DNA of 64,000 nucleotides from Polaromonas sp. 39-63-25 (lineage in GTDB: Bacteria; Pseudomonadota; Gammaproteobacteria; Burkholderiales; Burkholderiaceae_C): the NCBI RefSeq assembly GCF_002278925.1, contig NZ_NCJH01000004.1, positions 62,001 through 126,000 of the forward strand. Direction: 5' to 3'. The notes below the pieces were generated by a model that did no database searches, was not told the DNA's origin, and saw only the letters and a list, made by a program, of their open reading frames with translations. Positions 61,130 through 64,000 of this stretch are shown here, piece by piece. Numbering within the stretch: position 1 is the stretch's first letter; each line of letters begins with the position of its first letter. The translations under genes were made by a program, and so were the position numbers.

Positions 61130-61147
61130 GTGGCAGTTTGATGACAG
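61130..61147 (-). promoter_or_regulatory. Pho box of phoX
   Basis: On the minus strand CTGTCAT-CAAA-CTGCCAC, an excellent match to two PhoB half-sites with 4-base spacer. The 303-base gap 61056-61358 holds this and the sigma-factor leader; nothing else is supported. Confidence 0.85.
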
Positions 61148-61358
61148 TCAGTTGGTGACTGCGCAGACTATGAATTGCGTAGCTGCCTGCGCCCGTCCTT
61201 CGTGGGCGGGGGCTGACTGACTTGAAATTCAGGCGATTTCAGTGAACTGTCCGTTCCGGCATCGCTCCTGCCCTGCAGCAGGAAAAGCAATGACGTCACC
61301 AACCCCATGGCACCTTGGGCGAAAATGAAGCGGCTGGCCATCAGTGCCTGAGGAAACC

Positions 61359-61901
61359 ATGTTGAACGGAGCCGCACCGAATTGTCTGACCACCGCCTGG
61401 GCCACCCACGCGCCCGAGTTGCGCGGCTGGCTGCGCCATCGGCTGGGCAACCCTGCCGAGGCCGACGACCTGCTGCAGGACCTGTTCATCAAGGCCCTGC
61501 GCCAGGGTGAACGCTTCTGCTCGGTGCAAAACGCCCGCGCCTGGCTGTTCGAGGTGGCGCGCAACACACTGGCCGATCGGCTGCGCGTGGCCCGCGCGAC
61601 CGTGGAAGTACCCGACGACCTGGCCGCACCTGCCGACGAAGCCGACACGGTGGACACCCTCACGGCCTGCCTGCCGCGCGTGCTCTCTGAGCTGACGGCC
61701 GAGGACCGCGAGGTCATCACGCTCTGTGACCTGCAAGGCATGCCCCAAGCCGAGTTCGCCGCCGCCAGGGGGCTGAACCTCAGCGCCGCCAAATCGCGCC
61801 TGCAGCGCGCACGCCAGCGCCTGAAGCAGCGCATGACCGTGGCTTGCCAGGTGCAAATCGACGATACCGGGCACGTCGCGGATTTTGTGCCGCGTCCGTA
61901 G
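61359..61901 (+). CDS. ECF-type RNA polymerase sigma factor (SigZ-like)
   Basis: 180 aa from ATG 61359 (GAGGA just before). Region 2 (LRHRLGNPAEADDLLQDLFIKAL, then NARAWLFEVARNTLADRLR) and region 4 (LTAEDREVITLCDLQGMPQAEFAAARGL, then SAAKSRLQRARQRLKQ) are clear. No anti-sigma gene is adjacent. The next genes form a thiol/permease group, which may be its target (inference). Confidence 0.9.
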   Translation: MLNGAAPNCLTTAWATHAPELRGWLRHRLGNPAEADDLLQDLFIKALRQGERFCSVQNARAWLFEVARNTLADRLRVARATVEVPDDLAAPADEADTVDTLTACLPRVLSELTAEDREVITLCDLQGMPQAEFAAARGLNLSAAKSRLQRARQRLKQRMTVACQVQIDDTGHVADFVPRP

Positions 61902-61960
61902 AGCTGGCGGCTTGAAAGAACGCTGAGCACCGGCCCCGCAGCCGTGCCTACACCCTCTTT

Positions 61961-62009
61961 TGCTACTATTTTGATAGCTTCTTGCGCTTTCTGCATAAGG
62001 GCTGGAGGC
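61961..62009. repeat. Dispersed short repeat, intergenic copy
   Basis: TGCTACTATTTTGATAGCTT, CTTGCGC and GGGCTGGAGGC: the clearest copy of the ATAGCTGCTTGCGC-core family, in the spacer before the permease gene. Confidence 0.75.
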
Positions 62010-62065
62010 ATATTTCATCATTATTTCTGCGATTTGTGCGTCTTTTGCCGATTCCGTTCGTCTTC

Positions 62066-63118
62066 ATGGGTATGAACACCGTCACGACGCCGCAAAAATC
62101 CTGGCCCCTGCGCCAGCCGGTCATCTTTTTGATCCTGGCCGCTCTGGTCTGGCTGGGCCTTTACCAGACACTGCTTCCCGGCTCTGAAGCACTGGTCGCC
62201 GCCTTGCCGGTAGACCGGGCCAGCCACCTGGGTGGTGCGCTGCAGTTTTTCTTCTACGACACGCCCAAGGTGCTGATGTTGCTGACCGGCGTGGTGTTTG
62301 TCATGGGCATGATCAACAGCTACTTCACGCCGGAGCGCACCCGCGCCCTGCTGGCCGGTCGCAGCGAGGGCGTGGCCAACGTGATGGCCGCGTCCCTGGG
62401 CATCGTCACGCCGTTTTGTTCATGCTCCGCGGTGCCGCTGTTCATCGGTTTTGTGCAGGCGGGGGTGCCGCTGGGGGTCACGTTCTCCTTCCTGATCTCT
62501 GCCCCCATGGTCAACGAAGTGGCGCTGACGTTGCTGTTTGGCCTGTTCGGCTGGAAAGTGGCGCTGTTGTACCTGGGCCTGGGCCTGACGGTCGCCATCG
62601 TCGCGGGCTGGGTCATTGGCCGCCTCAAGATGGAAGCCTGGCTGGAAGACTGGGTGCGCGACATGCCCAAAACTTCGGCCCAGTTTGAAGACGCGCAGAC
62701 CACGCTGGCTGACCGCATTCAAGCCGGCTTTTCAGCGGTACGCGAGATCGTGGGCAAGGTCTGGCCCTACATCCTGGGCGGCATAACACTGGGCGCTTTG
62801 ATCCATGGCTATGTGCCGGAAGCGTTCATGGCCAGCTTCATGGGCAAGGAAGCCTGGTGGTCGGTGCCGCTGGCGGTGCTGATGGGTGTGCCGATGTACA
62901 CCAATGCAGCAGGCGTGATTCCCATCGTGCAGGCGCTGCTGGCCAAGGGCGCGGCCCTGGGCACCGTGCTGGCTTTCATGATGAGCGTGATTGCGCTGTC
63001 CCTGCCCGAGCTGATCATCCTGCGCAAGGTGCTCAAGCTGCGGCTGATTGTCACCTTTGTGGCGGTGGTGTCCGGCGGCATCCTGCTGGTAGGTTTTGTA
63101 TTCAACGCGGTGCTGTAG
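62066..63118 (+). CDS. ArsP/DUF318-type permease (PF03773-like)
   Basis: 350 aa from ATG 62066 (a second ATG at 62072 is also possible). Eight or so hydrophobic helices. The signature TPFCSCSAVPLFIGFVQAGVPLGVTFSFLISAPMVNEVA, with the CSC motif, is typical of this family, linked to organoarsenical export in ArsP members. Followed by a small disulfide protein and OsmC; the pair permease plus CxxC protein is common. Substrate unknown. Confidence 0.88.
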   Translation: MGMNTVTTPQKSWPLRQPVIFLILAALVWLGLYQTLLPGSEALVAALPVDRASHLGGALQFFFYDTPKVLMLLTGVVFVMGMINSYFTPERTRALLAGRSEGVANVMAASLGIVTPFCSCSAVPLFIGFVQAGVPLGVTFSFLISAPMVNEVALTLLFGLFGWKVALLYLGLGLTVAIVAGWVIGRLKMEAWLEDWVRDMPKTSAQFEDAQTTLADRIQAGFSAVREIVGKVWPYILGGITLGALIHGYVPEAFMASFMGKEAWWSVPLAVLMGVPMYTNAAGVIPIVQALLAKGAALGTVLAFMMSVIALSLPELIILRKVLKLRLIVTFVAVVSGGILLVGFVFNAVL

Positions 63119-63159
63119 GCACAGCTTTATTTCATCAACTTCAATCTCAAGGAAACACC

Positions 63160-63399
63160 ATGGACATCAAGGTACTCGGCACCGGCTGCGCCAACTGCAA
63201 GAACACCATCGCCCTCATCGACCAGGTGGCAAAAGCCAAAGGCGTCACCATCCATCTGGAAAAAGTGGAGGAATTGCGCGACATCATGGGCTACGGCGTG
63301 ATGAGCACACCCGGTGTTGTCATCAATGGCAAGGTGGTCCATGCGGGCGGCGTGCCCAGCCGTGACAAGATCGAGCAGTGGCTTACTGCCACCGCTTGA
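63160..63399 (+). CDS. Small redox-active disulfide protein (TIGR00412-like)
   Basis: 79 aa with AAGGAAAC before the ATG. Thioredoxin-like fold with the pair Cys10/Cys13 in GCANCKN near the N-terminus and a cis-Pro TPGVVINGKVVHAG. Likely passes electrons to, or senses metal for, the neighbouring permease. Only 41 bases separate the two genes. Confidence 0.85.
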   Translation: MDIKVLGTGCANCKNTIALIDQVAKAKGVTIHLEKVEELRDIMGYGVMSTPGVVINGKVVHAGGVPSRDKIEQWLTATA

Positions 63400-63512
63400 G
63401 CAACGAAAGCGCGTTCCCCCGCTGCAAAAGGGTTACCCTGTCGTCGGGGGCACCTTGACGCTTGTGCCGCGCCTGCCCTGAGTACGAACGCAACCGACAA
63501 GGATCACCCTTC

Positions 63513-63932
63513 ATGAGCCAGCCCGCCGCCAAAATGACTTTTCATGTGGCGTCGCGCCGCGTCGACGCGCACGGTAGCCTGTCGAATTGCAAAAACGCCG
63601 AAATCGCCCTGGATACCGACCTGGCGGGCAACCCGGATGCATTCAACCCGGCAGAGCTGTTGCTGGCGGCCCTCTCGGCCTGCATGATCAAGGGAATGGA
63701 GCGGGTGGCGCCTATTCTGAAGTTCAGGATGCGCGGTATTGAAGTCATCGTCGATGGCGTGCGGCAGGACGTGCCGCCCCGAATGGAGTCCATCCGTTAC
63801 GAAATCATCGTGGATACCGACGAGTCGGACCAGCGACTGGACTTGCTGCATGAAAATGTGAAGAAATACGGCACGGTGTTCAATACCGTTGCGCCGGGAA
63901 CTGACTTGAGTGGTGTCCTGCGGCGGCGCTGA
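63513..63932 (+). CDS. OsmC family protein
   Basis: 139 aa from ATG 63513 (AAGGATC upstream). OsmC/Ohr fold with NPAELLLAALSACMIKGMERVAP; the first catalytic Cys is present but the second, in the usual C-x-V position near KYGTVFNTVAP, is absent. Hence it may not be a thiol peroxidase of the standard type. Weakly linked to the gene group upstream. Confidence 0.85.
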   Translation: MSQPAAKMTFHVASRRVDAHGSLSNCKNAEIALDTDLAGNPDAFNPAELLLAALSACMIKGMERVAPILKFRMRGIEVIVDGVRQDVPPRMESIRYEIIVDTDESDQRLDLLHENVKKYGTVFNTVAPGTDLSGVLRRR

Positions 63933-63973
63933 ACCGCAAGCAACATCGACATCGCAACGAGAGGACAAGCGAC

Positions 63974-64000
63974 ATGTGCATGGGATACGCAAAAGAAATC
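63974..64000 (+). CDS. 5' end of a gene truncated by the window edge
   Basis: ATG at 63974 with AGAGGACAAG upstream, reading MCMGYAKEI up to the last base. Too short to name. Confidence 0.5.

Noticed and set aside
59187-61220. 677-codon plus-strand frame opposite phoX
   Set aside because: Composition of a shadow frame; phoX has signal, motifs, ribosome site, Pho box and terminator.

Overview
The window is GC-rich chromosomal DNA that reads as a betaproteobacterium of the order Burkholderiales, most likely family Comamonadaceae (Polaromonas/Rhodoferax-like). Support: the protein flavour throughout, the gene orders dnaX-ybaB-recR, trxA-rho-rpmE2 and gloB divergent from methyltransferase-rnhA, and two families of dispersed repeats of a kind seen in Comamonadaceae genomes. 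The genus is an inference. I saw no tRNA, rRNA, phage, insertion sequence or CRISPR array. The sequence is dense, mostly core metabolism, with about 55 genes.

Layout. 1-6.3 kb: membrane H+-pyrophosphatase hppA, a TetR regulator divergent from a diiron-type hydrolase, then an aldehyde dehydrogenase and an SDR oxidoreductase. 6.4-9.5 kb: molybdenum cofactor operon moaA-mobA-moeA. 9.5-16.2 kb: an orphan membrane sensor kinase, a hotdog thioesterase, and an RND efflux pair (adaptor plus permease). 16.2-21.2 kb: rnhA, methyltransferase, gloB, a MltD-type transglycosylase, a membrane-anchored Mrr-like protein and a 50-residue DUF3096 protein. 21.3-24.2 kb: an SsuABC/TauABC-type ABC transporter. 24.3-30.1 kb: MAPEG protein, recR, ybaB, dnaX (with a readable programmed -1 frameshift site), a secreted beta-propeller protein and the SRP RNA. 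30.2-38.3 kb: two small proteins, a BaiN-type flavoprotein and an AddAB-like helicase-nuclease pair. 38.4-44.4 kb: trxA, rho, rpmE2, a GT-C-like membrane protein, and a GNAT/nitrilase pair.

44.4-61.2 kb is the most coherent and interesting part: a phosphate-starvation island. pstS-pstC-pstA-pstB-phoU-phoB-phoR run in one direction behind a clear Pho box. ppx lies divergent to them, followed by a lysine-rich ribbon-helix-helix protein. Then, on the minus strand, phoX, an OlsB-like acyltransferase, a PlcP-like phosphoesterase, an Agt-like glycosyltransferase, ppk and sixA follow one another. Two more Pho boxes precede phoX and ppk. Together these genes would import phosphate, scavenge it from organic esters, store it as polyphosphate, and replace phospholipids by ornithine lipids and glycolipids. 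The lipid-remodelling part is inferred from family resemblance and context.

61.3-64 kb: an ECF sigma factor, an ArsP/DUF318-type permease, a small CxxC disulfide protein and an OsmC protein; one more gene is cut by the window end.

Two repeat families cut across this layout: a ~95-110 bp GC-rich element (four copies, one supplying the C-terminus of the PlcP-like protein) and a ~50-65 bp element with an ATAGCTGCTTGCGC-like core, several copies of which lie in frame inside genes (moeA, dnaX, both helicase-nuclease genes).
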